The notes beneath the pieces were generated by a model. It had not been told where the DNA came from and did no database searches. It saw only the letters and a list, made by a program, of their open reading frames with translations. The position numbers were made by a program, and so were the translations under genes. Below are positions 23,026 to 35,036 of a stretch of DNA of 64,000 bases, piece by piece (within the stretch, counting starts at the first letter, position 1; each line of letters starts with the position of its first letter). The DNA lies in assembly GCF_002575655.3 (NCBI RefSeq), contig NC_053037.3:141061207-141125206 (forward strand). The letters are read 5' to 3'. The stretch is from Aegilops tauschii subsp. strangulata. Lineage: Eukaryota; Streptophyta; Magnoliopsida; Poales; Poaceae.

Positions 23026-24737
23026 TGTTGGAAATATTCCCTAGAGGCAATAATAAAATGGTTATTATTATATTTCCTTGTTCATGATAATTGTCTATTG
23101 TTCATGCTATAATTGTGTTATCCGGAAATCGTAATACATGTGTGAATACATAGACCACAACGTGTCCCTAGTAAGCCTCTAGTTGACTAGCTCGTTGATC
23201 AACAAATAGTCATGGTTTCCTGACTATGGACATTGGATGTCATTGATAACGGGATCACATCATTAGGAGAATGATGTGATGGACAAGACCCAATCCTAAG
23301 CATAGCACAAAGATCGTGTAGTTCGTTTGCTAGAGCTTTTCCAATTGTCAAGTATCATTTCCTTAGACCATGAGATTGTGCAGCTCCCGGATACCGTAGG
23401 AGTGCTTTGGGTGTGCCAAACGTCACAACGTAACTGGGTGGCTATAAAGGTGCACTACGGGTATCTCCGAAAGTGTCTGTTGGGTTGGCACGAATCGAGA
23501 CTGGGATTTGTCACTCCGTTTGACGGAGAGATATCTCTGGGCCCACTCGGTAATGCATCATCATAATGAGCTCAAAGTGACCAAGTGGTTGGTCACGGGA
23601 TCATGCATTACAGTACGAGTAAAGTGACTTGCCGGTAACGAGATTGAACAAGGTATTGGGATACCGACGATCGAATCTCGGGCAAGTAACGTACCGATTG
23701 ACAAAGGGAATTGTATATGGGATTGATTGAATCCTCGACATCGTGGTTCATCCGATGAGATCATCGTGGAACATGTGGGAGCCAGCATGGGTATCCAGAT
23801 CCCGCTGTTGGTTATTGACCGGAGAGTCGTCTCGGTCATGTCTGTGTGTCTCCCGAACCCGTAGGGTCTACACACTTAAGGTTCGGTGACGCTAGGGTTG
23901 TAGAGATATTAGTATGCGGTAACCTGAAAGTTGTTCGGAGTCCCGGATGAGATCCCGGACGTCACGAGGAGTTCCGGAATGGTCCAGAGGTGAAGAATTA
24001 TATATAGGAAGTCCAGTTTCGGCCACCGGGAAAGCTTCGGGGGTTACCGGTATTGTACCGGGACCACCGGAAGGGTCCCGGGGGTCCACCGGGTGGGGCC
24101 ACCTATCCCGGAGGGCCCCATGGGCTGAAGTGGGAGGGGAACCAGCCCTTGGTGGGCTGGTGCGCCCCCCCTTGGGCCTCCCCTGCGCCTAGGGTTGGAA
24201 ACCCTAGGGGTGGGGGCGCCCCACTTGGCTTGGGGGGAAGCCACCCCCCTTGGCCCCCGCCCCCCTTGGAGATTGCATCTCCCAGGGCCGGCGCCCCCCC
24301 CCCAGGGGCCCTATATATAGTGGGGGAGGGAGGGCAGCCGTACCACAGCCCCTGGCGCCTCCCTCTCCCTCCCGTAACACCTCTCCCTCCCGCTTGCGCT
24401 TGGCGAAGCCCTGCCGGGATCCCCGCTACTTCCACCACCACGCCGTCGTGCTGCTGGATCTCCATCAACCTCTCCTTCCCCCTTGCTGGATCAAGAAGGA
24501 GGAGACGTCGCTGCTCCGTACGTGTGTCGAATGCGGAGGTGCTGTCCGTTCGGCGCTCGGTCATCGGTGATTTGGATCACGACGAGTACGACTCCATCAA
24601 CCCCGTTCACTTGAACGCTTCCGCTCGCGATCTACAAGGGTATGTAGATGCACTCCTCTCTCTCGTTGCTAGATGACTCCATAGATTGATCTTGGTGATG
24701 CGTAGAAAATTTTAAATTTCTGCTACGATCCCTAGCA
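23026..24737 (+). repeat. 5' LTR of the young Copia
   Basis: 1712 bp, starts TGTTGGAAATATTCCC and ends CGATCCCTAGCA. TATA box CTATATATAG at 24311-24320 is placed to start transcription toward gag-pol. The region from 24040 to 24310 is rich in CCGG and runs of C/G. ORFs on either strand here are LTR sequence. Confidence 0.92.
24311..24320 (+). promoter_or_regulatory. LTR TATA box
   Basis: CTATATATAG, about 415 bp before the 5' LTR end. The same box is kept at 31343-31352 in the 3' LTR. Promoter activity is inferred from its position in the family. Confidence 0.65.
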
Positions 24738-24738
24738 G

Positions 24739-26048
24739 TGGCATCATGAGCTAGGTCTATGCGTAGTTTCTATGCACGAGTAGAGCACAAACTTGTTGTG
24801 GGCGTAGATGTTGTCAATTTTCTTGCCATTACTAGTCTTATCTTGTTTCGGCGGCATCGTGGGATGAAGCGGCCCGGACCGACCATACACGTACGCTTAC
24901 GTGAGACAGGTTCCACCGATTGACATGCACTAGTTGCATAAGGTGGCTAGCGGGTGTCTGTCTCTCCCACTTTAGTCGGAACGGATTCGATGAAAACGGT
25001 CCTTATGAAGGGTAAATAGAAATTGGCATATCACGTTGTGGTTTTGGCGTAGGTAAGAAACGTTCTTGCTAAGAAACCTATAGCAGCCACGTAAAAACTT
25101 GCAACAACAATTAGAGGACGTCTAACTTGTTTTGTAGCATATGCCTTGTGATGTGATATGGCCAAAAGGATGTGATGAATGAAATATATGTGATGAATGA
25201 AATATATGTGATGTATGAGATTGATCATGTTCTTGTAATAGGAATCACGACTTGCATGTCGATGAGTATGACAACCGGCAGGAGCCATAGGAGTTGTCTT
25301 TATTTTTTGTATGACCTGCGTGTCATTGAATAACGCCATGTAAATTACTTTACTTTATTGCTAAACACGTTAGCCATAGAAGTAGAAGTAATCGTTGGCG
25401 TGACAACTTCATGAAGACACGATGATGGAGATCATGATGATGGAGATCATGGTGTCATGCCGGTGACGAAGATGATCATGGCGCCCCGAAGATGGAGATC
25501 AAAGGAGCAAAATGATATTGGCCATATCATGTCACTATTTGATTGCATGTGATGTTTATCATGTTTTACATCTTATTTGCTTAGAACGACGGTAGCTTAA
25601 ATAAGATGATCCCTCGCAATAATTTCAAGAAAGTGTTCCCCCTAATTGTGCACCGTTGCGAAGGTTCGTTGTTTCGAAGCACCACATGATGATCGGGTGT
25701 GATAGATTCTAATGTTCGAATACAACGGGTGTAAGCCAGATTTACACACGCAATACACTTAGGTTGAATTGACAAGCCTAGCATGTACAGACATGGCCTC
25801 GGAACACGGAAGACCGAAAGGTCGAGCATGAGTCGTATAGAAGATACGATCAACATGAAGATGTTCACCGATGTTGACTAGTCCGTCTCACGTGATGATT
25901 GGACACGGCCTAGTTGACTCGGATCATGTTTCACTTAGATGACTAGAGGGATGTCTATCTGAGTGGGAGTTCATTGAATAATTTGATTAGATGAACTTAA
26001 TTATCATGAACTTAGTCTAAAATCTTTACAATATGTCTTGTAGATCAA
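24739..26048 (+). other. Primer-binding site and leader of the young Copia
   Basis: TGGCATCATGAGC starts at 24739, one base after the LTR. It is a variant of the TGGTATCAGAGC initiator-Met tRNA primer site usual for BARE/Angela elements. The following 1.3-kb leader has no domain-bearing ORF and contains short repeats such as 'gatgatggagatcatg' (25420-25450) and 'atatatgtgatgaatgaa' (25180-25210). Packaging and dimerisation signals would lie here; none can be pinned down by eye. Confidence 0.65.
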
Positions 26049-29000
26049 ATGGCCCACGTTGCCCTCAACTTCAACGCGTTCCTAGAGAAAACCAAGCTGA
26101 AAGATGATGGCAGCAACTATACGGACTGGGTCCGGAACCTGAGGATCATCCTCATAGCTGCCAAGAAAGATTATGTCCTAGAAGCACCGCTAGGTGAAGC
26201 ACCCATCCCAGAGTACCAAGACGTTATGAATGCTTGGCAATCATGTGCTGATGATTACTCCCTCGTTCAGTGCGGCATGCTTTACAGCTTAGAACCGGGG
26301 CTCCAAAAGCGTTTTGAGCAACACGGAGCATATGAGATGTTTGAAGAGCTGAAAATGGTTTTCCAAGCTCATGCCCGGGTCGAGAGATATGAAGTCTCCG
26401 ACAAGTTCTTTAGTTGTAAGATGGAGGAAAATAGTTCTGTCAGTGAGCACATACTCAGAATGTCTGGGTTACACAACCGCTTGACTCAGCTGGGAGTTAA
26501 TCTCCCGGATGACGCGGTCATTGACAGAATCCTTCAGTCGCTTCCACCGAGCTACAAGAGCTTTGTGATGAACTTCAATATGCAGGGGATGGAAAAGACC
26601 ATTCCTGAGGTATATTCAATGCTGAAATCAGCGGAGGTAGAGATCAGAAAGGAACATCAAGTGTTGATGGTGAATAAAACCACTAAGTTCAAGAAAGGCA
26701 AGGGTAAGAAGAACTTCAAGAAGGACGGCAAGGGAGTTGCCACGCCCGGTAAGCCAGTTGCCGGGAAGAAGCCAAAGAATGGACCCAAGCCTGAGACTGA
26801 GTGCTTTTATTGCAAGGGAAGTGGTCACTGGAAGCGGAACTGCCCCAAATACTTAGCGGGCAAGAAGGCCGGCAACACCAAAGGTATATGTGATATACAT
26901 GTAATTGATGTGTACCTTACCAGTACTCGTAGTAGCTCCTGGGTATTTGATACTGGTGCGGTTGCTCATATTTGTAACTCAAAACAGGAGTTGCGGAATA
27001 AGCGGAGACTGGCGAAGGACGAGGTCACGATGCGCGTCGGGAATGGTTCCAAGGTCGATGTGATCGCCGTCGGCACGCTACCTCTACATTTACCTACGGG
27101 GTTAGTTTTAAACCTCAATAATTGTTATTTAGTGCCAGCTTTGAGCATGAACATTGTATCAGGATCTCGTTTAATTCGAGATGGCTACTCATTTAAATCC
27201 GAGAATAATGGTTGTTCTATTTATATGAGAGATATGTTTTATGGTCATGCCCCGCTGGTCAATGGTTTATTCTTAATGAATCTCGAACGTGATGTTACAC
27301 ATATTCATAGTGTGAATACCAAAAGATGTAAAGTTGATAACGATAGTCCCACATACTTGTGGCACTGCCGCCTTGGTCACATTGGTGTCAAACGCATGAA
27401 GAAGCTCCATGCATATGGACTTTTGGAGTCTCTTGATTACGAATCATTTGACACGTGCGAACCATGCCTCATGGGTAAGATGACCAAGACTCCGTTCTCC
27501 GGAACAATGGAACGAGCAACCAACTTATTGGAAATCATACACACTGATGTGTGCGGTCCAATGAGTGTTGAGGCTCGCGGTGGCTATCGTTATGTTCTCA
27601 CTCTCACTGATGACTTGAGTAGATATGGGTATGTCTACCTAATGAAACACAAGTCTGAAACCTTTGAAAAGTTCAAGGAATTTCAGAGTGAGGTTGAGAA
27701 TCAACGTGACAGGAAAATAAAGTTCTTACGATCAGATCGTGGAGGAGAATATTTGAGTCACGAATTTGGCACACACTTAAGGACATGTGGAATAGTTTCA
27801 CAACTCACGCCGCCTGGAACACCTCAGCGAAATGGTGTGTCCGAACGTCGTAATCGCACTCTATTGGATATGGTGCGATCTATGATGTCTCTTACCGATC
27901 TACCGCTCTCATTTTGGGGCTATGCTTTAGAGACTGCCGCATTCACTTTAAATAGGGCTCCGTCGAAATCCATTGACACGACACCGTATGAATTATGGTT
28001 TGGGAAGAAACCTAAGCTGTCGTTTCTAAAAGTTTGGGGATGCGATGCTTATGTCAAGAAACTTCAACCTGAAAAGCTCGAACCCAAGTCGAAAAAATGC
28101 GTCTTCATAGGATACCCTAAGGAAACCTTTGGGTATACCTTCTACCTCAGATCCGATGGCAAAATCTTTGTTGCCAAGAACGGGTCCTTTCTGGAGAAAG
28201 AGTTTCTCTCGAAAGAAGTGAGTGGGAGGAAGGTGGAACTTGATGAGGTGATAGTCACCCCTTCCGAACCAGAAAGTAGCGCAGCGCGGGAAGATGTTCC
28301 TGTGGTGCCTGCACCAACTGGGGAGGAAGTTAATGATGATGATCATGAAGCTTCAGATCAAGTTACTGCTGAACTTCGTAGGTCCACAAGGACACGTTCT
28401 GCACCAGAGTGGTACGGCAACCCTGTCATGGAAATCATGTTGTTAGACAACGGTGAACCTTCGAACTATGAAGAAGCGATGGCGGGCCCGGATTCCAACA
28501 AATGGCTTGAAGCCATGTAATTCGAGATAGGATCCATGTATGAAAATGAAGTATGGACTTTGACTGACTTGCCCGATGATCGGCGAGCCATAGAAAATAA
28601 ATGGATCTTTAAGAAGAAGACAGACGCGGATGGTAATGTGACCATCTATAAGGCTCGACTTGTCGCTAAGGGTTATCGACAAGTTCAAGGGGTTGACTAC
28701 GATGAGACTTTCTCACCCGTAGCGAAGCTGAAGTCCGTCCGAATCATGTTAGCAATTGCCGCATTCTATGATTATGAGATATGGCAAATGGACGTCAAAA
28801 CGGCATTCCTTAACGGCTTTCTTAAGGAAGAATTGTATATGATGCAGCCGGAAGGTTTTGTCGATCCTAAGAATGCTAGCAAGGTATGCAAGCTCCAGCG
28901 CTCCATCTATGGGCTGGTGAAAGCATCTTGGAGTTGGAACATTCGATTTGATGAGATGATCAAAGCGTTTGGGTTTACACAGACTTATGGAGAAGCCTGT

Positions 29001-30029
29001 GTTTACAAGAAAGTGAGTGGGAGCTCTGTAGCATTTCTCATATTATATGTGGATGACATACTATTGATGGGAAATGATATAGAATTCTTGGAAAGTATAA
29101 AGGCCTACTTGAATAAGTGTTTTTCAATGAAGGACCTTGGAGAAGCTGCTTATATATTAGGCATCAAGATCTAGAGAGATAGATCAAGACGCCTCATTGG
29201 TCTTTCACAGAGTACGTACCTTGACAAGATATTGAAGAAGTTCAATATGGATCAGTCCAAGAAGGGGATCTTGCCTGTATTGCAAGGTGTGCAATTGAGC
29301 ACGGCTCAATGCCCGACCACGGCAGAAGATAGAGAAAAGATGATTGTAATCCCCTATGCCTCGGCCATAGGGTCTATTATGTATGCCATGCTGTGTACCA
29401 GACCTGATGTAAACCTTGCCGTAAGTTTGGTAGGAAGGTACCAAAGTAATCCCGGCATGGAACACTGGACAGCAGTCAAGAATATCCTGAAGTACCTGAA
29501 AAGGACTAAGGATATGTTTCTCGTATATGGAGGTGACGAAGAGCTCGTCGTAAAGGGTTACGTCGACGCTAGCTTCGACACAGATCTGGATGACTCGAAG
29601 TCACAAACCGGATACGTGTATATTTTGAATGGTGGGGCAGTAAGCTGGTGCAGTTGCAAGCAAAGCGTCGTGGCGGGATCTACATGTGAAGCGGAGTACA
29701 TGGCGGCCTCAGAGGCAGCACAAGAAGCAATCTGGATAAAGGAGTTCATTACCGACCTAGGGGTGATTCCCAATGCGTCGGGCCCGATGACTCTCTTCTG
29801 TGACAACACTGGAGCTATTGCCCTTGCCAAGGGGCCCAGGTTTCACAGGAAGACCAGGCATATCAAGCGTCGCTTCAACTCCATTCGTGAAAGTGTTCAA
29901 AATGGAGACATAGATATTCGTAAAGTACATACGGACCTGAATGTAGCAGATCCGTTGACTAAACCTCTCCCTAGAGCAAAACATGATCCACACTAGAACT
30001 CTATGGGTGTTCGATTCATCACAATGTAA
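26049..30029 (+). pseudogene. Copia gag-pol polyprotein with three in-frame stops
   Basis: One frame of 1327 codons runs from ATG 26049 to TAA 30027, broken only by TAA at 28518, TAG at 29172 and TAG at 29994. Domains in order (residues approximate): gag capsid 1-220; zinc knuckle CFYCKGSGHWKRNC ~251-264; protease FDTGAVAHIC ~299 (active-site DTGA); GAG pre-integrase LWHCRLGHIG ~437; integrase with HTDVCGPM ~499 and SDRGGEYLS ~563; RT ~840-1060 with YVDD ~1000; RNase H ~1170-1290 with DASFDT and EAEYMA. It would build cytoplasmic particles, copy the RNA and integrate the DNA. No frameshift is seen. The first two stops separate protease-integrase from RT and RT from RNase H. Confidence 0.93.
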
Positions 30030-30050
30030 TTAGATTATTGACTCTAGTGC

Positions 30051-30061
30051 AAGTGGGAGAC
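30051..30061 (+). other. Polypurine tract
   Basis: AAGTGGGAGAC directly before the 3' LTR. The same tract precedes the 3' LTRs at 40193 and 45413. It is the expected plus-strand primer site. Confidence 0.8.
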
Positions 30062-31771
30062 TGTTGGAAATATGCCCTAGAGGCAATAATAAAATGGTTA
30101 TTATTATATTTCCTTGTTCATGATAATTGTCTATTGTTCATGCTATAATTGTGTTATCCGGAAATCGTAATACATGTGTGAATACATAGACCACAACGTG
30201 TCCCTAGTAAGCCTCTAGTTGACTAGCTCGTTGATCAACAGATAGTCATGGTTTCCTGACTATGGACATTGGATGTCATTGATAACGGGATCACATCATG
30301 GAGAATGATGTGATGGACAAGACCCAATCCTAAGCATAGCACAAAGATCGTGTAGTTCATTTGCTAGAGCTTTTCCAATTGTCAAGTATCATTTCCTTAG
30401 ACCATGAGATTGTGCAGCTCACGGATACCGTAGGAGTGCTTTGGGTGTGCCAAACGTCACAACGTAACTGGGTGGCTATAAAGGTGCACTACGGGTATCT
30501 CCGAAAGTGTCTGTTGGGTTGGCACGAATCGAGACTGGGATTTGTCACTCCGTTTGACGGAGAGGTATCTCTGGGCCCACTCGGTAATGCATCATCATAA
30601 TGAGCTCAAAGTGACCAAGTGGTTGGTCACGGGATCATGCATTACGGTACGAGTAAAGTGACTTGCCGGTAACAAGATTGAACAAGGTATTGGGATACCG
30701 ACGATCGAATCTCGGGCAAGTAACGTACCGATTGACAAAGGGAATTGTATACGGGATTGATTGAATCCTCGACATCGTGGTTCATCCGATGAGATCATCG
30801 TGGAACATGTGGGAGCCAACATGGGTATCCAGATCCCGTTGTTGGTTATTGACCGGAGAGTCGTCTCGGTCATGTCTGCGTGTCTCCCGAACCCGTAGGG
30901 TCTACACACTTAAGGTTCGGTGACGCTAGGGTTGTAGATATATTAGTATGCGGTAACCCGAAAGTTGTTCGGAGTCCCGGATGAGATCCCGGACGTCACG
31001 AGGAGTTCCGTAATGGTCCGGAGGTGAAGAATTATATATAGGAAGTCCAGTTTCAGCCACCGGGAAAGTTTTGGGGGTTACCGGTATTGTACCGGGACCA
31101 CCGAAAGGGTCCCGGGGGTCCACCGGGTGGGGCCACCTATCCCGGAGGGCCCCATGGGCTGAAGTGGGAGGGGAACCAGCCCCTGGTGGGCTGGTGCGCC
31201 CCCCCTTGGGCCTCCCCTGCGCCTAGGGTTGGAAACCCTAGGGGTGGGGGCGCCCCACTTGGCTTGGGGGGAAGCCACCCCCCCTTGGCCGCCGCCCCCC
31301 TTGGAGATTGCATCTCCCAGGGCCGGCGCCCCCCCAGGGGCCCTATATATAGTGGGGGGGAGGGAGGGCAGCCGTACCACAGCCCCTGGCGCCTCCCTCT
31401 ACCTCCCGTAACACCTCTCCCTCCCGCTTGCGCTTGGTGAAGCCCTGCCGGGATCCCCGCTACTTCCACCACCACGCCGTCGTGCTGCTAGATCTCCATC
31501 AACCTCTCCTTCCCCCTTGCTGGATCAAGAAGGAGGAGACATCGCTGCTCCGTACGTGTGTTGAACGCGGAGGTGCCGTCCGTTCGGCGCTCGGTCATCG
31601 GTGATTTGGATCACGACGAGTACGACTCCATCAACCCCGTTCACTTGAACGCTTCCGCTCACGATCTACAAGGGTATGTAGATGCACTCCTCTCTCTCGT
31701 TGCTAGATGACTCCATAGATTGATCTTGGTGATGCGTAGAAAATTTTAAATTTCTGCTACGATCCCCAGCA
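30062..31771 (+). repeat. 3' LTR of the young Copia
   Basis: 1710 bp, TGTTGGAAATATGCCC to CGATCCCCAGCA, about 98% identical by hand count to 23026-24737. It differs also by a 2-base gap (cacatcattagg/cacatcatgg) and by the length of C and G runs. Confidence 0.93.
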
Positions 31772-31950
31772 GAGGGTCCGTCAAATTCCGGTTCACATAC
31801 CTCCTAGATTAAAATATCTCTATGTCAACTTGATGGCCATAATTGACATAAATGCAAAATGCAAAAAATAGTTATGAAAGAGAATTTACCACATCCGAAT
31901 CATAAAGCGGGCGAGGGCCGACCGGGATGAAAATCAAGACCATGGCACTA
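31772..31950 (-). pseudogene. 5' part of the split second CACTA ORF
   Basis: On the minus strand, after a plausible GT donor near 31885 and an AG acceptor near 31806, an exon reads YVNRNLTDP up to the GAGGG target and continues in the same frame at 23025 on the far side of the Copia. An upstream small exon with MVLIFIPVGPRPLYDSDV ends at that donor. The ORF lies downstream of the tnp2 stop (32061). Coding status and transcript structure are inferred. Confidence 0.45.
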
Positions 31951-32060
31951 TGTATAAGAAACAATCATACAAAGTAAGAAAATTATAAATACCAACTATA
32001 TAAATCATACAATCATACAAATAACTATATAAATCAAGTACAACATAAAAATTTGAATAC

Positions 32061-33302
32061 CTAATAATCATTATCGGTAATGACGTGCTCATCATCATCA
32101 TTAATAAAAGCATCATCATCATCACTATCGGTAATGACGTGCTCATCATCATCATTAATAAATGCATCATCATGTGGAAGGCCACCTTTACGTAATCGTT
32201 CAAGCATTGACAGGTCATCTACAGCAGTAACTTCTTCTTCTTCTGGCTCTTCTTGTTCCAGCTCAGGGGTGAAGTCGGATTCACTATCGTTGTCTACGTC
32301 AATGTTCTGGTATGGAGTAGAGCGGTTCTTGAAACGTTTTTTTTTGGAAAGATGTGTTTCTTGGAAGAATTCTCCTTCGTCATGTGAGGTTCATAATCCT
32401 TTTCATTGGGGGGAGGTGGTCTAACACGTGGCGGCACTTCATAAACGACGTCCCAACCACTGAGATTTGAATCACTTTGACAGGCCCACGGTAGATAGAA
32501 AACTTGGGTTGCCTGTTGAGCCGTAATATAGACATCGGGAACATCCAAATGGGTGCTTTGTTTGATTTCGACTAGACCTATATGTTCATGAGTCCTTCTA
32601 GTCTCCCTCGGCTGGAACCAATAACATCTGAAGACTACGACGTTTGGTGGGTTTTCACCATAGAATTCAAGTTCATAAATTGCTTCAACTCTTCCATAAT
32701 ACTCGATACCTCCTTCGCCGATAGCAGAGACACAACAATTTGTAGACTTTCGGTCGGCCATAGATAGCTCTTTGCCATAGGTACGAAAGCGATACCCGTT
32801 GATGTCGTATTTGTCAAATGAACGGACCTTATAGTCAAAACCATTAGCTACTTGTCTCAATTCGGCATTCATAATCTCTGGATTAGCCTACAAGTTTAAT
32901 ACGAAAGGATTGTTGCATTAGTCGCAAATTAGCCAAAGAAAAGAAAGGTTCTAATGGAAATTACCATTTTTTGAACCAAGAGATGAAACCGGGATATTCG
33001 GCTCCTTGTTTTGCCAGAAGCTCATACTCTTCGACGGAATCCTTTTGGATCACCGCTCCATACGAGAATATGGTGACGTATCGACTGCATCAAATATCCA
33101 GGAATAAGAGAAGTTCAAAGGAATTAGAAGTTGTGAAACAATGTACCGAGATCTTACTCGATGTACGATCGCACTTCTGTTAGGTTGTTGAAGAGATACA
33201 GTGAAATGGTCCGCCATTCTTCAACATCCAACCTTACTGGTTTCCAACCACCGGGTGGTGCGAGATTCCCTTTGAATAGGCTGAGGTTCGATTGAACCTT
33301 TT
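32061..33302 (-). pseudogene. tnp2-type CACTA transposase, 3' exons (DUF4216 and acidic tail)
   Basis: Three minus-strand exons with GT-AG borders: 33302-33158 (SNLSLFKGNLAPPGGWKPVRLDVEEWR..., up to EVRSYI), 33084-32965 (YVTIFSYGAVIQKD) and 32887-32061. The last holds a DUF4216-like domain (YYGRVEAIYELEFYG, VFRCYWFQPRE, VFYLPWACQSD). A length change in the T-run at 32337-32346 shifts the frame. Beyond it the acidic tail contains a duplicated DDDAFINDDDEHVITD block, and the stop is at 32061. This part is severed from the N-terminal half (40290-42308) by the old Copia, and about 130 residues of usual tnp2 sequence are missing between them. Confidence 0.8.
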
Positions 33303-35036
33303 TGTTGGAAATATGCCCTAGAGGCAATAATAAATTGGTTATTATTATATTTCCTTGTTCATGATAATCGTTTATTATCCATGCTAGAATTGTATTGATA
33401 GGAAACTCAGATACATGTGTGGATACATAGACAACACCATGTCCCTAGTAAGCCTCTAGTTGACTAGCTCGTTGATCAATAGATGGTTACGGTTTCCTGA
33501 CCATGGACATTGGATGTCGTTGATAACGGGATCACATCATTAGGAGAATCATGTGATGGACAAGACCCAATCCTAAGCCTAGCACAAGATTGTGTAGTTC
33601 GTTTGCTAAGAGCTTTTCTAATGTCAAGTATCATTTCCTTAGACCATGAGATTGTGCAACTCCCGGATACCATAGGAATGCTTTGGGTGTACCAAACGTC
33701 ACAACGTAACTGGGTGACTATAAAGGTGCACTACAGGTATCTCCGAAAGTGTCTGTTGGGTTGGCACGAATCGAGACTGGGATTTGTCACTCCGTGTAAA
33801 CGGAGAGGTATCTCTGGGCCCACTCGGTAGGACATCATCATTATGTGCACAATGTGACCAAGGAGTTGATCACGGGATGATGTGTTACGGAACGAGTAAA
33901 GGGACTTGCCAGTAACGACATTGAACAAGGTATCGGGATACCGACGATCGAATCTCGGGCAAGTAACATACCGATAGACAAAGGGAATTGTATACGGGAT
34001 TGATTGAATCCCCGACATCGTGGTTCATCCGATGAGATCATCGTGGAACATGTGGGAACCAACATGGGTATCTAGATCCCGCTGTTGGTTATTGGCCGGA
34101 GAACGTCTCGGTCATGTCTGCATGGTTCCCGAACCCGTAGGGTCTACACACTTAAGGTTCGATGACGCTGGGGTTATAGGGAATAGATATACGTGGTTAC
34201 CGAATGTTGTTCGGAGTCCCGGATGAGATCCCGGACGTCACGAGGAATTCCGGAATGGTCCGGAGGTAAAGATTTATATATGGGAAGTCCCGTTTTGGCC
34301 ACCGGAAGAGTTTCGGGCGTCACCGGTAATGTACCGGGACCACCGGAGGGTTCCGGGGGTCCACCGGGAGGGGCCACCAGCCCCGGAGGGCCCTATGGGC
34401 TGTATGTGGAGAGGGACCAGCCCCTTAGTGGGCTGGGCACCTTCCCTCCCAGGGCCCATGCGCCTGGGGGTTTGGGGGAACCCTAAGGGGAGGCGCCCCC
34501 CTTGCCTTGGGGGGCAAGGCAACCCCCTGGCCGCCGCCCCCTCCTCAGATTGGATCTGAGGGGGCCGGCCCCCCTCTCCATTGCCCCGATATATATGTGG
34601 GGGGTGGGAGGGCAGCAGCAACCCAAGTTCTGGCACAGCCCTCCCCCTCTTCCATGTCCTCCTCCTCTCCTGCGGTGCTTGGCGAATCCCTGCATGATTG
34701 CCACGCTCCTCCACCACCACCACGCCGTCGTGCTGCTGCTGGACGGAGTCTTCCCCAACCTCTCCCTCTCTCCTTGCTGGATCAAGGCGTGGGAGACGTC
34801 ACCGGGCTGCACGTGTGTTGAACGCGGAGGCGCCGTGGTTCGGCGCTTAGATCGGAACCAACCGCGATCTGAATCGCTACGAGTACGACTCCTTCATCCG
34901 CGTTCTTGCAACGCTTCCGCATCGCGATCTACAATGGTATGTAGATGCACTCCCCTTCCCCTCGTTGCTAGATTACTCCATAGATTGATCTTGGTGATGC
35001 GTAGAAAATTTTGAATTTCTGCTACGTTCCCCAACA
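33303..35036 (+). repeat. 5' LTR of the old Copia
   Basis: 1734 bp, starts TGTTGGAAATATGCCC and ends CTGCTACGTTCCCCAACA. TATA-like GATATATATG at 34588-34597. It belongs to the same subgroup as the young element's LTR but is clearly diverged (for example 'attgataggaaactcagatac' where the young copy reads 'gttatccggaaatcgtaatac'). The primer site TGGCATCATGAGC starts at 35038. Confidence 0.88.

Larger units (their letters stand above)
23026..31771 (+). mobile_element. Young full-length Angela/BARE-type Copia retrotransposon
   Basis: LTRs at 23026-24737 and 30062-31771 flank a primer site, a 1.3-kb leader, one gag-pol frame and a polypurine tract. The exact 5-bp duplicate GAGGG stands on both sides (23021-23025, 31772-31776). 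I count about 30 substitutions between the LTRs over ~1.71 kb (about 1.8%), mostly C/T and G/A changes, so the insertion is recent. It lies inside an exon of the CACTA element. Three in-frame stops make it non-autonomous in its present state. Confidence 0.95.

Noticed and set aside
24053..24676. 207-aa and related ORFs in the young Copia LTR
   Set aside because: They lie in the C/G-rich LTR region with the TATA box; the partner LTR carries a shorter version.
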